A stretch of 64,000 nt of DNA from assembly GCF_004404055.1 (NCBI RefSeq), contig NZ_SOHK01000021.1, forward strand, positions 1 through 64,000, given 5' to 3'. The translations under genes and the position numbers were made by a program. Source of the DNA: Cryobacterium ruanii. Its GTDB lineage: Bacteria; Actinomycetota; Actinomycetes; Actinomycetales; Microbacteriaceae. The notes beneath the pieces are model-generated. The model saw nothing but the letters and a program-made list of their open reading frames with translations. It made no database searches and was not told the origin of the DNA. Below, piece after piece: positions 43,042 through 51,506 of this stretch (position 1 is the stretch's first letter; each line of letters opens with the position of its first letter).

Positions 43042-43057
43042 ATATTTCGTGGAATAT
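43042..43057. promoter_or_regulatory. Candidate Lrp/AldR binding site
   Basis: ATATTTC-GT-GGAATAT is symmetric at six of the seven outer base pairs and stands out as A/T-rich in a G/C-rich background. It lies between the divergent lrp-like and ald genes, where the regulator would bind. Confidence 0.5.
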
Positions 43058-43167
43058 TTTTGAAGTCTGGCAGATTCTACGGATTTTACCCAGCCGAAAC
43101 GAATCAATAGCAGTCTTACGTCTATCAGCGCCGAGTCGTTCGGCAGTAACCCCGAGACGGAGCACTC

Positions 43168-44283
43168 ATGTTGGTCGGCATTCCCACAGAGATCAAGAAC
43201 AACGAGAACCGCGTCGCGATCACCCCGGCCGGCGTTAACGAGCTCACTCGCCGCGGCCACGAAGTCATCATTGAAAAGGGTGCCGGGCTCGGTTCGAGCA
43301 TCACCGATGATGCTTTTCGCCTCGCCGGGGCATCCATCGTCGACACCGCCGCCGAAGTCTGGGCCGCGGCCGAACTGCTCCTGAAGGTCAAGGAGCCCAT
43401 CGCCAGTGAGTATCCGTTGATGCGCCGGGGGCAGGTGCTGTTCACCTATCTGCACCTCGCGGCGTCCGCTGCGTGCACCGAGGCGCTGCTCGCGTCGGGC
43501 ACGACCGCGATCGCCTACGAGACGGTGCAGCTGTCCGACCGAAGCCTGCCACTGCTCTCCCCGATGAGCGAGGTCGCCGGCCGCTTGTCGGTGCAGGTCG
43601 GTGCCTACCACCTGCTGAGCGCTAACGGCGGCAGCGGAATTCTGCTCGGCGGCGTGCCCGGCACCCCGAAGGCCAGGGTCGTGGTGATCGGCGGCGGCGT
43701 CGCCGGCGAGCATGCTGCGGCCAATGCGCTCGGCATGGGCGCCGACGTGACGATCATCGACCTGTCGCTGGCTCGCCTGCGCCAGCTCGAGGCCCGTTTC
43801 AACGGCGAGATCCAGACGCGCGTGTCCACCCAATACGAGATTGCCGAGCAGGTGCGGGAGGCCGACCTTGTGATCGGCTCTGTGCTGATTCCGGGCGCGC
43901 AGGCACCCAAGCTCGTCACCGACTCCATGGTCGCGTCGATGAAGCCGGGTTCCGTGCTCGTGGACATTGCGATCGACCAGGGCGGCTGCTTCGAGGGCTC
44001 GCACGCCACGACGCACGACAACCCCACCTTCGCGGTGCACGACAGCATCTACTACTGCGTCGCCAACATGCCCGGCGCCGTGCCGGCCACGTCGACCCGC
44101 GCGCTGACCAACGCGACCCTGCCCTACGTCGTCGCGCTGGCCCAGAAGGGCTGGAAGAAGGCGATCGCCGAAGACGCAGCCCTCGCCCAGGGCCTCAACA
44201 CCCACGACGGACGCATCACCAACGCACATGTGGCGTCAGCGTTCCACGCGGAGTTGCTGACGGTCGCCGACGCGATCGCCTAA
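43168..44283 (+). CDS. ald: Alanine dehydrogenase
   Basis: Catalyses reversible NAD-dependent deamination of L-alanine to pyruvate and ammonia. 371 aa, the normal length. MLVGIPTEIKNNENRVAITPAGV start; Lys75 in LLKVKEP binds substrate; catalytic His96 in FTYLHLAAS; Rossmann motif VVVIGGGVAGEHAAANALGMGADV; VDIAIDQGGCFE; YCVANMPGAVPATSTRALTNATLPYV. GGAG precedes the ATG. Controlled by the divergent Lrp-type regulator. Confidence 0.97.
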   Translation: MLVGIPTEIKNNENRVAITPAGVNELTRRGHEVIIEKGAGLGSSITDDAFRLAGASIVDTAAEVWAAAELLLKVKEPIASEYPLMRRGQVLFTYLHLAASAACTEALLASGTTAIAYETVQLSDRSLPLLSPMSEVAGRLSVQVGAYHLLSANGGSGILLGGVPGTPKARVVVIGGGVAGEHAAANALGMGADVTIIDLSLARLRQLEARFNGEIQTRVSTQYEIAEQVREADLVIGSVLIPGAQAPKLVTDSMVASMKPGSVLVDIAIDQGGCFEGSHATTHDNPTFAVHDSIYYCVANMPGAVPATSTRALTNATLPYVVALAQKGWKKAIAEDAALAQGLNTHDGRITNAHVASAFHAELLTVADAIA

Positions 44284-44375
44284 TTGCCCTGCGCGCCTGA
44301 CAACTTTGACGAACGCCAGGCGGACTGAACGCCGGTAGCGGCATCCGCTCGGCGGGTGCAGCCCCCGGCGTCGCT

Positions 44376-44816
44376 CTAGGCGGTCGCGGCCATCACTCGG
44401 TGCAGGGCGTCGCGCAGGGCGGCAAGCTCCTCGAGCGGAAGATTGAGGGCCGCGACGACCCGCGGCGGAATGGTCTCGGCCACCGCACGCAGGTCTCTGC
44501 CTCGAGCGGTCAAGGTGACGTCGAGCGTGCGTTCGTCGGCCACACGGCGCTGGCGATGCACGTAGCCGGTGGTCTCCAATCGCTTGAGCAGCGGGGAGAG
44601 GGTAGCTGGCTCGAGACAGAGGGTCAGGCTGAGGCCCTTGAGGGTGCGCGGGCTCTCGTCCCAGAGGGCGAGCATCACGAGGTACTGCGGGTGAGTGAGG
44701 CCGAGCGGCTCGAGAATCGGGCGATACAGGGCGATGACATTGCGTGAGGCGATCGCGAGGGCGAAGCAGACCTGGTTGTCGAGCGCGAGTGGGTTCTCGA
44801 GCGTTGGTGCTGTCAT
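44376..44816 (-). CDS. MarR family regulator, OhrR-like
   Basis: 146 aa. LDNQVCFALAIASRNVIALYRPILEPLGLTHPQYLVMLALWDE is the OhrR pattern, with the peroxide-sensing cysteine at residue 17; winged helix LSLTLCLEPATLSPLLKRLETTGYVHRQRRVADERTLDVTLT. OhrR-type repressors are released from DNA when the cysteine is oxidised by organic hydroperoxides. No ohr gene lies nearby; instead the divergent genes encode a small zinc-ribbon-like protein and an aldehyde dehydrogenase. Start at 44816 by family length and GGA spacing. Confidence 0.88.
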   Translation of the reverse strand: MTAPTLENPLALDNQVCFALAIASRNVIALYRPILEPLGLTHPQYLVMLALWDESPRTLKGLSLTLCLEPATLSPLLKRLETTGYVHRQRRVADERTLDVTLTARGRDLRAVAETIPPRVVAALNLPLEELAALRDALHRVMAATA

Positions 44817-44856
44817 GGCGGCGTTCCGTTTCGTCCGGTTGTTCTTCGTACATTTA

Positions 44857-44870
44857 GTTAGTACACTAAC
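44857..44870. promoter_or_regulatory. Palindromic operator between the MarR gene and the ALDH operon
   Basis: GTTAGT-AC-ACTAAC is a perfect inverted repeat centred between the divergent starts (44816 and 44875). It lies 4 bp upstream of the plus-strand ATG, so a bound repressor would block that start and could also autoregulate the MarR gene. Confidence 0.65.
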
Positions 44871-44874
44871 AGTT

Positions 44875-45126
44875 ATGACACACGGTAAGGAATCCCGCCC
44901 GCGCAGCAAGGGACCCGGCGGGCTGACTGCCTGGCTCAACGGTCGACTATTTCCCATTCTCGGGCCACCGCCAGTCGGGCTGAGCGGGTCCGACCTGCTG
45001 CCAGCAGGGCCCGCGCGCGTGCGCAGCTGCCCGATCTGTGCTCAGCCCATGGACCAGCACGATATCGACCGCAGCGGCGAGCGCACCCAGCTGTATTGCC
45101 CGGTTGCGGCACACCCGGCGGAATGA
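44875..45126 (+). CDS. Small zinc-ribbon-like protein
   Basis: 83 aa. A basic start, then LTAWLNGRLFPILGPPPVG, then CPICAQPMDQHDIDRSGERTQLYCP, where CPxC and the later Cys with His/Asp residues could bind zinc. It is coupled to the aldehyde dehydrogenase gene by an ATGA overlap and starts 4 bp after the MarR-type operator, implying a very short leader. No family recognised; it may be an accessory to the dehydrogenase. Confidence 0.7.
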   Translation: MTHGKESRPRSKGPGGLTAWLNGRLFPILGPPPVGLSGSDLLPAGPARVRSCPICAQPMDQHDIDRSGERTQLYCPVAAHPAE

Positions 45127-46805
45127 ACACCGCTGAGCTCGATCGCGCAATCGCCGAGCTCGGCGCCGGAAGTGAGCGGTGGGTGGCGAGCACTCTGGCG
45201 GCGCGCGCCGAGCTGCTGGCCTGTACGCGGGCATCCGTTGCCGGCGAGGCTGAGCGCTGGGTCGCTGCGGCGGCGCGCGCGAAGGGCCTCGATCCGTCAT
45301 CGCCGCTGATCGGTGAAGAGTGGCTGACTGGTCCTTACGGCGTACTCACTTCGCTGACCGCCCTCGGCCGCACGCTGCGAACGTTCGCTTTGGGGCGCAA
45401 CCCGCTCGCCGGTCGATGGTTCGGGCGGGCGCCGGGCGGTCGAGTCACGGTTGCTGTGCTCCCGCACAACCGGTATGACGGCCTGCTGCTACACGGCTTC
45501 ACGGCCCGTGCCTGGCTCAGACCGGGCATCACGAGGGCGCAGGCTCGGGCTCGGGCGGGGCTGGGCCAGCTAACCCCGACGGCGCGCGCCGGTGTCGGCC
45601 TCGTGCTCGGCGCCGGTAACATCACCTCGATCGCGCCGCTCGACGTTCTCTACGAGCTGGTGGCGCACAATCGGGTCTCGATTCTCAAGCTCAACCCGAC
45701 CTTCGATGGACTGCTGCCGATCTATCGCGCGGCCCTCGCCCCGCTCATCGAGCAGGGCCTGCTGCGCATCGTCACCGGCGGTGCCGACGTGGGCGACTAC
45801 CTCGCCCACCACCCCGGCATCAGCCACGTACACATCACCGGTAGCGCGGGTACCCACGACGCAATCGTGTTCGGCGGCTCCGATTCTCCCCGCCTCGACA
45901 AGCCGATCAGCAGTGAACTCGGCGGCGTCTCGCCGATCATCGTACTGCCGGGCCGGTGGAGCGCCCGAGACCTGCGCTACCAGGCCGATCACGTGGCAAC
46001 CATGCGGCTGCACAACGGCGGCTACAACTGCATTGCCGGTCAGGTGCTTCTGGTGAGCTCCGCCTGGCCGCAGAAGGCCGCGTTTCTCGACGCGGTCGCG
46101 GCGGCCCTTGCGACCGCGTCGGCGCGTCCGGCCTGGTATCCCGGCAGCGAAGAGCGGATGCGAGCGGCCCGCGCCGCTTACCCCTCCGCCCGGACGATTC
46201 CCGGCGGGCGTCTGATTGTGGCGGCCGCGGACGCCGCTGTGGGTACAGCATTCGCTTCAGCCGAAGATATGCTCACCACGGAATACTTCGCACCGGTGCT
46301 CGGCGTGCTGGAGCTGCCCGGCTCCGGCCAGGCCTTCCTCGACACGGCCGTCGCTACGGTGAACCGTGACTTTCTCGGCACCCTCGGTGTTAATATTCTC
46401 GGGCTGCCGGGCACGATTCGGCGGCTCGGGCCGGAGTTCGGGCTTGCCGTCGCGCGTCTGCGGTACGGAACCATCGCGATCAACGCCTGGACCGGCGTCG
46501 GCTTTCTCTCGGCGGCGGTGCCCTGGGGTGCATTTCCGGGGCACACCCTCGAGAAAATAGGCAGCGGCCTCGGAGTGGTGCACAACGCGCTCCTCCTCGA
46601 TGAGGTCGAGCGCACCGTCGTGCGCGGACCGTTCCGACCGTTTCCGCGCTCGCTCGTGCACGGCGAATGGGCGCTGCTGCCGAAACCGCCGTGGTTCGTG
46701 TCGGCTCGAAGCGGCGCGCGGACCGCTCGGCTGCTGACCGAATTCGCCGCCGAGCCATCGGCGCGCAAGCTGCCGCGCATTCTCGCCGCCGCCTTCCGCG
46801 CCTGA
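45123..46805 (+). CDS. Aldehyde dehydrogenase family protein
   Basis: 560 aa. The ALDH fold is visible as VGLVLGAGNITSIAPLDVLYELVAHNRVSILKLNP (cofactor domain), HITGSAGTHDAIVFG, the general-base Glu in ISSELGGVSPIIVLPG and the nucleophile Cys in NGGYNCIAGQVLL; the C-terminal part has GTIAINAWTGVGF. It diverges from classical ALDHs and is longer, with an N-terminal helical extension of ~120 residues. Substrate unknown; control by an OhrR-like regulator suggests detoxification of aldehydes from lipid peroxidation. A small hairpin follows. Confidence 0.85.
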   Translation: MNTAELDRAIAELGAGSERWVASTLAARAELLACTRASVAGEAERWVAAAARAKGLDPSSPLIGEEWLTGPYGVLTSLTALGRTLRTFALGRNPLAGRWFGRAPGGRVTVAVLPHNRYDGLLLHGFTARAWLRPGITRAQARARAGLGQLTPTARAGVGLVLGAGNITSIAPLDVLYELVAHNRVSILKLNPTFDGLLPIYRAALAPLIEQGLLRIVTGGADVGDYLAHHPGISHVHITGSAGTHDAIVFGGSDSPRLDKPISSELGGVSPIIVLPGRWSARDLRYQADHVATMRLHNGGYNCIAGQVLLVSSAWPQKAAFLDAVAAALATASARPAWYPGSEERMRAARAAYPSARTIPGGRLIVAAADAAVGTAFASAEDMLTTEYFAPVLGVLELPGSGQAFLDTAVATVNRDFLGTLGVNILGLPGTIRRLGPEFGLAVARLRYGTIAINAWTGVGFLSAAVPWGAFPGHTLEKIGSGLGVVHNALLLDEVERTVVRGPFRPFPRSLVHGEWALLPKPPWFVSARSGARTARLLTEFAAEPSARKLPRILAAAFRA

Positions 46806-46808
46806 GAT

Positions 46809-46825
46809 CCTTCAGATCCTGAAGG
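46809..46825 (+). terminator. Short hairpin after the ALDH gene
   Basis: CCTTCAG-ATC-CTGAAGG is a perfect 7-bp stem with a 3-nt loop starting 3 nt after the ALDH stop. No T-tract follows, so it may be only a weak terminator. Confidence 0.45.
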
Positions 46826-46895
46826 CTACTTGGCGGACGGGCCACGAGAGCGCGTGCAATAGATTGGCAGTACACCCAAAGATGCGAGGTTCACG

Positions 46896-48182
46896 ATGAC
46901 TGGCTGGCGACTGCGCGATTTTCATTCCGATGATCTGGACGGCATCCTGCGCCTGTGGGAAGAGATCAAGGCCTCCGACACCGAGCCGGTGTACGGATTG
47001 TCCGAGGTGCTCGCCTCCTGCCAGAAGGACCATGCCGTCGTCGCGGTACACGGTGACGAGGTGGTTGGTGCTGCCGTCGGACGAGCCGCCCACGCGCAGG
47101 GCTGGATCGTTTTCCTGGCGACCTCGGCGAACTGGCAGAGCCAGGGCATCGGCACGGCCATGCTCGCCGGACTCGAAGCGCGGATGGCCCCGCACGGCAT
47201 GACCAAACTGTCGGCGCTCATGCCCGAATCCGAGACGAAGATCGACGCCTTCCTCAACCGTGGGTTCGAGGTGAAGAAGAACCTGCGCTACTTCGAGCGG
47301 CACATTCCCGTGCAGCGGGAAGAGCTCAAACTGCTCGGTGAGCTCGGCGGGCGGGTGCTGCCTCGCGACCTGTGGCAGAAGGTCGGCGGTATGGCGCGCG
47401 AGAAGGAAATGCTTGAACGCAGACTTGTCATGCCCCTGGCCAAACCCGAACTGGCCGAGCAATATGGGGTCTCGCCGCCCAAGGCCGTCGTGCTGTTCGG
47501 CCCTCCCGGCACCGGAAAGACGACCTTCGCCAAGGCGATCGCCTCTCGCCTGGAGTGGTCGTTCATCGAGGTCTTCCCGTCGCGCCTCGCGACCGACCCG
47601 CAGGGCCTCGCGGGCGCGCTGCGTGAAACCTTCCTCAAGATCTCCGAACTCGAACACGCGGTCGTATTCATCGACGAGGTCGAGGAGATCGCCGCGCAGC
47701 GCTCTGGTGAACCGCCGTCGGCGATGCAGGGTGTGACCAACGAATTGCTGAAGATCATCCCGGCCTTTCGCGAACAGCCTGGACGCCTGCTGGTCTGTGC
47801 GACCAACTTCATTCGCGCGCTCGACTCCGCCTTTCTCCGGCACGGCCGCTTCGACTATGTGGTGCCGATCGGGCTGCCGGATGTCGCCGCCCGCCAAGCC
47901 ATTTGGGAGCGCTACGTTCCGGAAAGCGTGTCCGACGAGGTTGACCTCGCCGTTCTGGTCGAACAGAGCGACGGCTTCTCCCCGGCCGACGTCGAGTACG
48001 CGGCCCACCGGGCCTCCCAGCACGCGCTTGAGAAGGCCCTGTACCGAACCGGCGACGGGCCGGTCATCAACGGCCCGAGCACCGAGGACTACGCCCTAGC
48101 GATCTCCGAAACCCGCCGAACCGTGTCTGACGAGGTCGCGGCGGAGTTTCTCGAAGACATCGAGCGGCTCGCCCGGCTCTAG
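46896..48182 (+). CDS. GNAT acetyltransferase - AAA+ ATPase fusion protein
   Basis: 428 aa. Residues 1-140 are a GNAT domain, with the acetyl-CoA loop QSQGIGTAM at 81-89 and a C-terminal MPESETKIDAFLNRGFEVKKNLRYFERHI. Residues ~165-428 are a Cdc48/FtsH-class AAA+ module: Walker A GPPGTGKT 202-209, Walker B VVFIDEVE 256-263, sensor CATN 301-304, arginine finger region FLRHGRFD 313-320, and a C-terminal lid. No protease domain or membrane helix. An acetyltransferase coupled to an unfoldase or remodeller is a rare arrangement; the target protein is unknown. Encoded alone. Confidence 0.88.
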   Translation: MTGWRLRDFHSDDLDGILRLWEEIKASDTEPVYGLSEVLASCQKDHAVVAVHGDEVVGAAVGRAAHAQGWIVFLATSANWQSQGIGTAMLAGLEARMAPHGMTKLSALMPESETKIDAFLNRGFEVKKNLRYFERHIPVQREELKLLGELGGRVLPRDLWQKVGGMAREKEMLERRLVMPLAKPELAEQYGVSPPKAVVLFGPPGTGKTTFAKAIASRLEWSFIEVFPSRLATDPQGLAGALRETFLKISELEHAVVFIDEVEEIAAQRSGEPPSAMQGVTNELLKIIPAFREQPGRLLVCATNFIRALDSAFLRHGRFDYVVPIGLPDVAARQAIWERYVPESVSDEVDLAVLVEQSDGFSPADVEYAAHRASQHALEKALYRTGDGPVINGPSTEDYALAISETRRTVSDEVAAEFLEDIERLARL

Positions 48183-48295
48183 CAATTGGGCCCGACGCGG
48201 GGACAATCGGGCGGTCGTTAGACCCGGGATGCCGGGATCGGACCCCGATACCGGCCAACGATATCCGCTGACACGACACTGGAGCGACTCGGGAG

Positions 48296-48760
48296 TCAGC
48301 GCCCAGAACGGCGGTGGAGTGCGACGGCGACGAGCGCCTGCCAGATGACAAAACCCTCGACTACGAGTGAGAGAAGGCCGAGCGGTTCGAGCCAGTTTCC
48401 GATGTCGCCGGTAGCCATCGGCATGCCAACGGTGCGATTGATGATGAACCCGACAATGACCAAGGCCGACAGTGCTGCAGCGGCCAAAAAGTCGAGTCGC
48501 GTGCCGACAACGAGTACTCGCTCGATGATGACGGCGGAGGCGATGATCAGCCCGATGTAAGCGATCGCCAGGTAGGGAGTTTCTGCGAACTTGCCGGGTA
48601 GATCGAGGATGTGAATTGCAGCAACGACGGCGAGCGAGAGCGCGACCGTGAGGCGGCGAGTTAGCAGATGCTGGTCGATTAGACGAGCACTCGGGTTGTT
48701 CGAGTGCAATTCGATCGACCGCGCGTCTCGGGCCGGCGATCGCGGAGTGGTCGTAGACAT
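48296..48760 (-). CDS. Small four-helix membrane protein
   Basis: 154 aa. About 35 hydrophilic N-terminal residues precede four membrane helices (about 37-53, 63-81, 88-106, 123-145). No recognised family. The ATG at 48760 has AAAGG upstream; the frame upstream of it is not conserved-looking. Convergent with the GNAT-AAA+ gene across a 113-bp gap. Confidence 0.7.
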   Translation of the reverse strand: MSTTTPRSPARDARSIELHSNNPSARLIDQHLLTRRLTVALSLAVVAAIHILDLPGKFAETPYLAIAYIGLIIASAVIIERVLVVGTRLDFLAAAALSALVIVGFIINRTVGMPMATGDIGNWLEPLGLLSLVVEGFVIWQALVAVALHRRSGR

Positions 48761-49020
48761 AATTACCTTTCGATGGGGACTTTCCCCGCGTACACCGTGA
48801 CATGCATCGAGCACCCTCGGCCGAATCATAAGCAGTCCATAGCACTCTCCATGTTTGCTGTCAGGCAGAGACGGGGACTGTGCGTATTCGCGAGGTTGCG
48901 TTTCGCCGCAACCCAGCGTGCCGGACCGGGCGGAATCACACTCCGCGGTTGTCGAAGCAGGGGGGCGTTACTAGCATTGCAGCGAACCTTCTTGCTACAC
49001 CGATACCGCAAGGATGCCCC

Positions 49021-50094
49021 GTGATCATTGAGGCCCAAGGCCTGACCAAGACCTACCAGTCCAAGAGCGGGCCGGTGCACGCGCTCGCAGGACTCGACCT
49101 ACAGGTTCCGCGGGGCACGGTCAAAGCGTTGCTCGGCCCCAACGGGGCCGGAAAAACCACCGTCGTGAAAATGCTCACGACACTGATTCGACCGGATGCC
49201 GGCACCGCCGTCATCGACGGAATCGACGTCGTGCGCCACCCCAAGTCGGTGCGCCGCATCATCGGGGTGTCCGGCCAGTACGCTGCCGTCGACGAGAACC
49301 TCACGGGTTTCGAAAACCTCGAGATGGTCGGTCGCCTGTACCACCTGGGCGGCGCTGCGGCCCGCCAACGAGCGAAGGAGCTCATCGACCTGTTCGAACT
49401 CACCGCCGCCGGCAACCGGCCAGTCAAGGGGTTCTCTGGCGGCATGCGCCGCCGCATCGACCTTGCCGGAGCGCTCGTGATCAACCCCAAGGTGCTCTTT
49501 CTCGACGAGCCGACCACGGGGCTCGACCCGCGCAGCCGTATCGCACTGTGGGATGTCATCAAACGCCTCGTCGCCGACGGCACGACCGTGCTGCTGACCA
49601 CGCAATACCTCGAAGAGGCCGACCAGCTCGCCGATGACATCGTCGTCATCGACGACGGCCGCGTCATCGCCGAGGGCACCTCTGATCAGCTCAAGGCGCA
49701 GATCGGCGGGCACCGCGTAGTTGTGGCACTCGTCGATGCCGCCAACGGCGCGGCTGCCCACGACATTCTCGCCCGGCACGGATCGGGCGAACCATCGATC
49801 TCTACCGACGGTCGCGCAGTCGAAGTCGCCGTCACCGACGGCCCGACCGCGCTGCAGAATATGCTCGCCGACCTGCGTGCCGCGCAGATCAACCTGCACG
49901 ACGCGGGCATGCGCCGCCCCACCCTCGACGACGTGTTCCTCAAACTCACCGGTCACAAAGCCGATTTGGACGCGGCCGACGACGATGATGCCGGCGGGCC
50001 CAAGCTCTCGAAACGGGCGCAAGCCAAACAAGACCAGGCACGAGCAGCTACCGCAGCGGATGCCGCAGCGTCAGATCTGGAGAGCGTCAAATGA
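49021..50094 (+). CDS. Daunorubicin-resistance-type ABC transporter ATP-binding protein (DrrA-like)
   Basis: 357 aa from a GTG with AAGGA 7 nt upstream; longer starts lie in unrelated sequence. Walker A LLGPNGAGKTT, VSGQYAAVDENLTGFENL (Q-loop), signature FSGGMRRRIDLAGAL, Walker B VLFLDEPTTGLDPRSR, switch His replaced by Gln in LLTTQYLEEADQLADD, as is usual in DrrA. A C-terminal domain (DLRAAQINLHDAGMRRPTLDDVFLKLTG) and a charged Ala/Asp tail follow. With the next gene it makes an exporter of hydrophobic compounds. Confidence 0.93.
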   Translation: MIIEAQGLTKTYQSKSGPVHALAGLDLQVPRGTVKALLGPNGAGKTTVVKMLTTLIRPDAGTAVIDGIDVVRHPKSVRRIIGVSGQYAAVDENLTGFENLEMVGRLYHLGGAAARQRAKELIDLFELTAAGNRPVKGFSGGMRRRIDLAGALVINPKVLFLDEPTTGLDPRSRIALWDVIKRLVADGTTVLLTTQYLEEADQLADDIVVIDDGRVIAEGTSDQLKAQIGGHRVVVALVDAANGAAAHDILARHGSGEPSISTDGRAVEVAVTDGPTALQNMLADLRAAQINLHDAGMRRPTLDDVFLKLTGHKADLDAADDDDAGGPKLSKRAQAKQDQARAATAADAAASDLESVK

Positions 50095-51026
50095 GCCCCC
50101 GACACGCCGGTCTCCAAACCAATGACGCTATGACCCAGCCGGGGACGGCCGGGCTGGCCACGACCGAGTCTGCGACGCGCGCGAGCGGGGAATCCCGGGT
50201 AGGGACCCTGCCCCCGCTGCCCACCTGGAACCCGTTGGCGCTGTGGTATTCCGATGGCTGGACGGTCACCAAACGCAACCTGATCAAGATCAAGCGCTCG
50301 CCCGACATGCTCGTCTTCGCCGTGATCCAGCCGATCATGTTCGTGCTGCTGTTCAGCCAGGTCTATGGTGGCGCCATCGCGGTGGAGGGCAGCGACTACA
50401 CGCAGTTCCTCATGGCTGGCATCTTCGCCCAGACGGTCGTGTTCGGGGCGACGTTCTCCGGCGCGGCCATGGCGCTCGACCTGAAGGAAGGCATTATTGA
50501 CCGCTTTCGGAGCCTGCCGATGAACGCATCCGCTGTGCTGATCGGCCGCACGAACGGCGACCTCGTGCTGAATATCATCTCCATGGTCATCATGATGGCA
50601 ACCGGCCTCGCGGTCGGCTGGCGGGTCAACACTTCACCACCGGAGTTTCTGGCTGGGGTCGGTTTGCTCTTGTTGTTCGGCTATGCCTTCAGCTGGGTGA
50701 TGGCGCTGCTCGGCATGAGCGTGAAGAGTCCGGAGGTCATCAACAATGCCTCGTTCCTCATCCTGTTTCCGTTGACCTTCGTCTCAAACGCGTTCGTGCC
50801 GAGCGAAACGCTGCCGACCGCGCTGCGCGTGTTCGCCGAGTGGAACCCGGTGTCCTCGCTCGTTCAGGCTGTACGGCAGCTGTTCGGAAACCTCGGCACG
50901 GCGCCGGTGCCCGACATCTGGACCATGCAGAACCCGATTTTGACCGTGCTCATCGGCATCGCCGTGATGCTGCTCGTGTTCGTGCCGCTGTGCATCCGTA
51001 AGTTCGCGTCGATCAGCTCCCGCTGA
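50091..51026 (+). CDS. ABC-2 type permease (DrrB-like)
   Basis: 311 aa, six membrane helices after a ~70-residue cytoplasmic tail. KRNLIKIKRSPDMLVFAVIQPIMFVLLFSQVYGGAI and GIIDRFRSLPMNASAVLIGRTNGDLVLN are the DrrB pattern; FPLTFVSNAFVPSETLPTALRVFAEWNPVSSLVQAVRQLFGN is the conserved C-terminal stretch. Its ATG overlaps the ATPase stop by 4 nt. In Streptomyces such pairs export anthracyclines; here the substrate is unknown. Confidence 0.93.
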   Translation: MSPRHAGLQTNDAMTQPGTAGLATTESATRASGESRVGTLPPLPTWNPLALWYSDGWTVTKRNLIKIKRSPDMLVFAVIQPIMFVLLFSQVYGGAIAVEGSDYTQFLMAGIFAQTVVFGATFSGAAMALDLKEGIIDRFRSLPMNASAVLIGRTNGDLVLNIISMVIMMATGLAVGWRVNTSPPEFLAGVGLLLLFGYAFSWVMALLGMSVKSPEVINNASFLILFPLTFVSNAFVPSETLPTALRVFAEWNPVSSLVQAVRQLFGNLGTAPVPDIWTMQNPILTVLIGIAVMLLVFVPLCIRKFASISSR

Positions 51027-51058
51027 CCGATTGGTCCCAACTGAAGGAGTTCCCCCTC

Positions 51059-51457
51059 ATGGCCCAGACTGAGCACAACGTCGGCATTGTCGCTGGCTTC
51101 AGTGGATTCGCGGTCGCCGACCTCGATGCTGCGCGCACCTTCTACGCCGAGACCCTCGGCCTCGTGGTTACGGTCGAGGAGATGGGGCTGCTGAGCATCG
51201 CCCTGCCCGGCGGAGGGATCGTCATCGCTTATCCGAAGTCGGATTTCGTGCCGGCCACCTATACGATTTTGAATTTTGCGGTGTCCGACCTCGATGCCAC
51301 CGTCGACGAACTCACCGAACGCGGCATAGAGTTTTTGCGCTACGACGGCTTGGAACAGAACGACAAGGGCATCGCGGCCGGCGGGGGGCAGGGACCCGAC
51401 ATCGCCTGGTTCACCGATCCTTCCGGCAACGTTCTGTCGGTGCTGAAAAACCCGTAG
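51059..51457 (+). CDS. VOC (glyoxalase-fold) family protein
   Basis: 132 aa with the paired beta-alpha-beta-beta-beta repeats: GFSGFAVADLDAARTFYAETLGL and LNFAVSDLDATVDELTERGIEFLRYDG, ending GPDIAWFTDPSGNVLSVLKNP with the C-terminal metal-ligand position typical of the fold. AAGGAG precedes the ATG. It is 33 nt downstream of the exporter genes and may be cotranscribed; some VOC proteins bind and sequester antibiotics, which would fit this setting, but the function is unproven. Confidence 0.85.
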   Translation: MAQTEHNVGIVAGFSGFAVADLDAARTFYAETLGLVVTVEEMGLLSIALPGGGIVIAYPKSDFVPATYTILNFAVSDLDATVDELTERGIEFLRYDGLEQNDKGIAAGGGQGPDIAWFTDPSGNVLSVLKNP

Positions 51458-51477
51458 CCCGGGCGGCGCCGCCCGGG
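51458..51477. terminator. Bidirectional terminator between VOC and LysR-type genes
   Basis: CCCGGGCGGC followed directly by GCCGCCCGGG, a perfect 20-bp palindrome beginning right after the VOC stop codon. It sits between convergent genes; the G/C-rich hairpin without T-run is typical of actinobacterial terminators. Confidence 0.7.
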
Positions 51478-51506
51478 ACGGTGGTGGCATCCGCTGGTTT
51501 GGCGGT

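Noticed and set aside
43021..44229. Long minus-strand extension of the Lrp gene (564-aa frame)
   Set aside because: It is antisense to ald; the AsnC-type protein has its usual length from 43020 with a good RBS.
49021..51457. Antibiotic biosynthetic cluster around the Drr-type exporter and VOC protein
   Set aside because: No biosynthetic genes are nearby; such pairs are common as stand-alone exporters.
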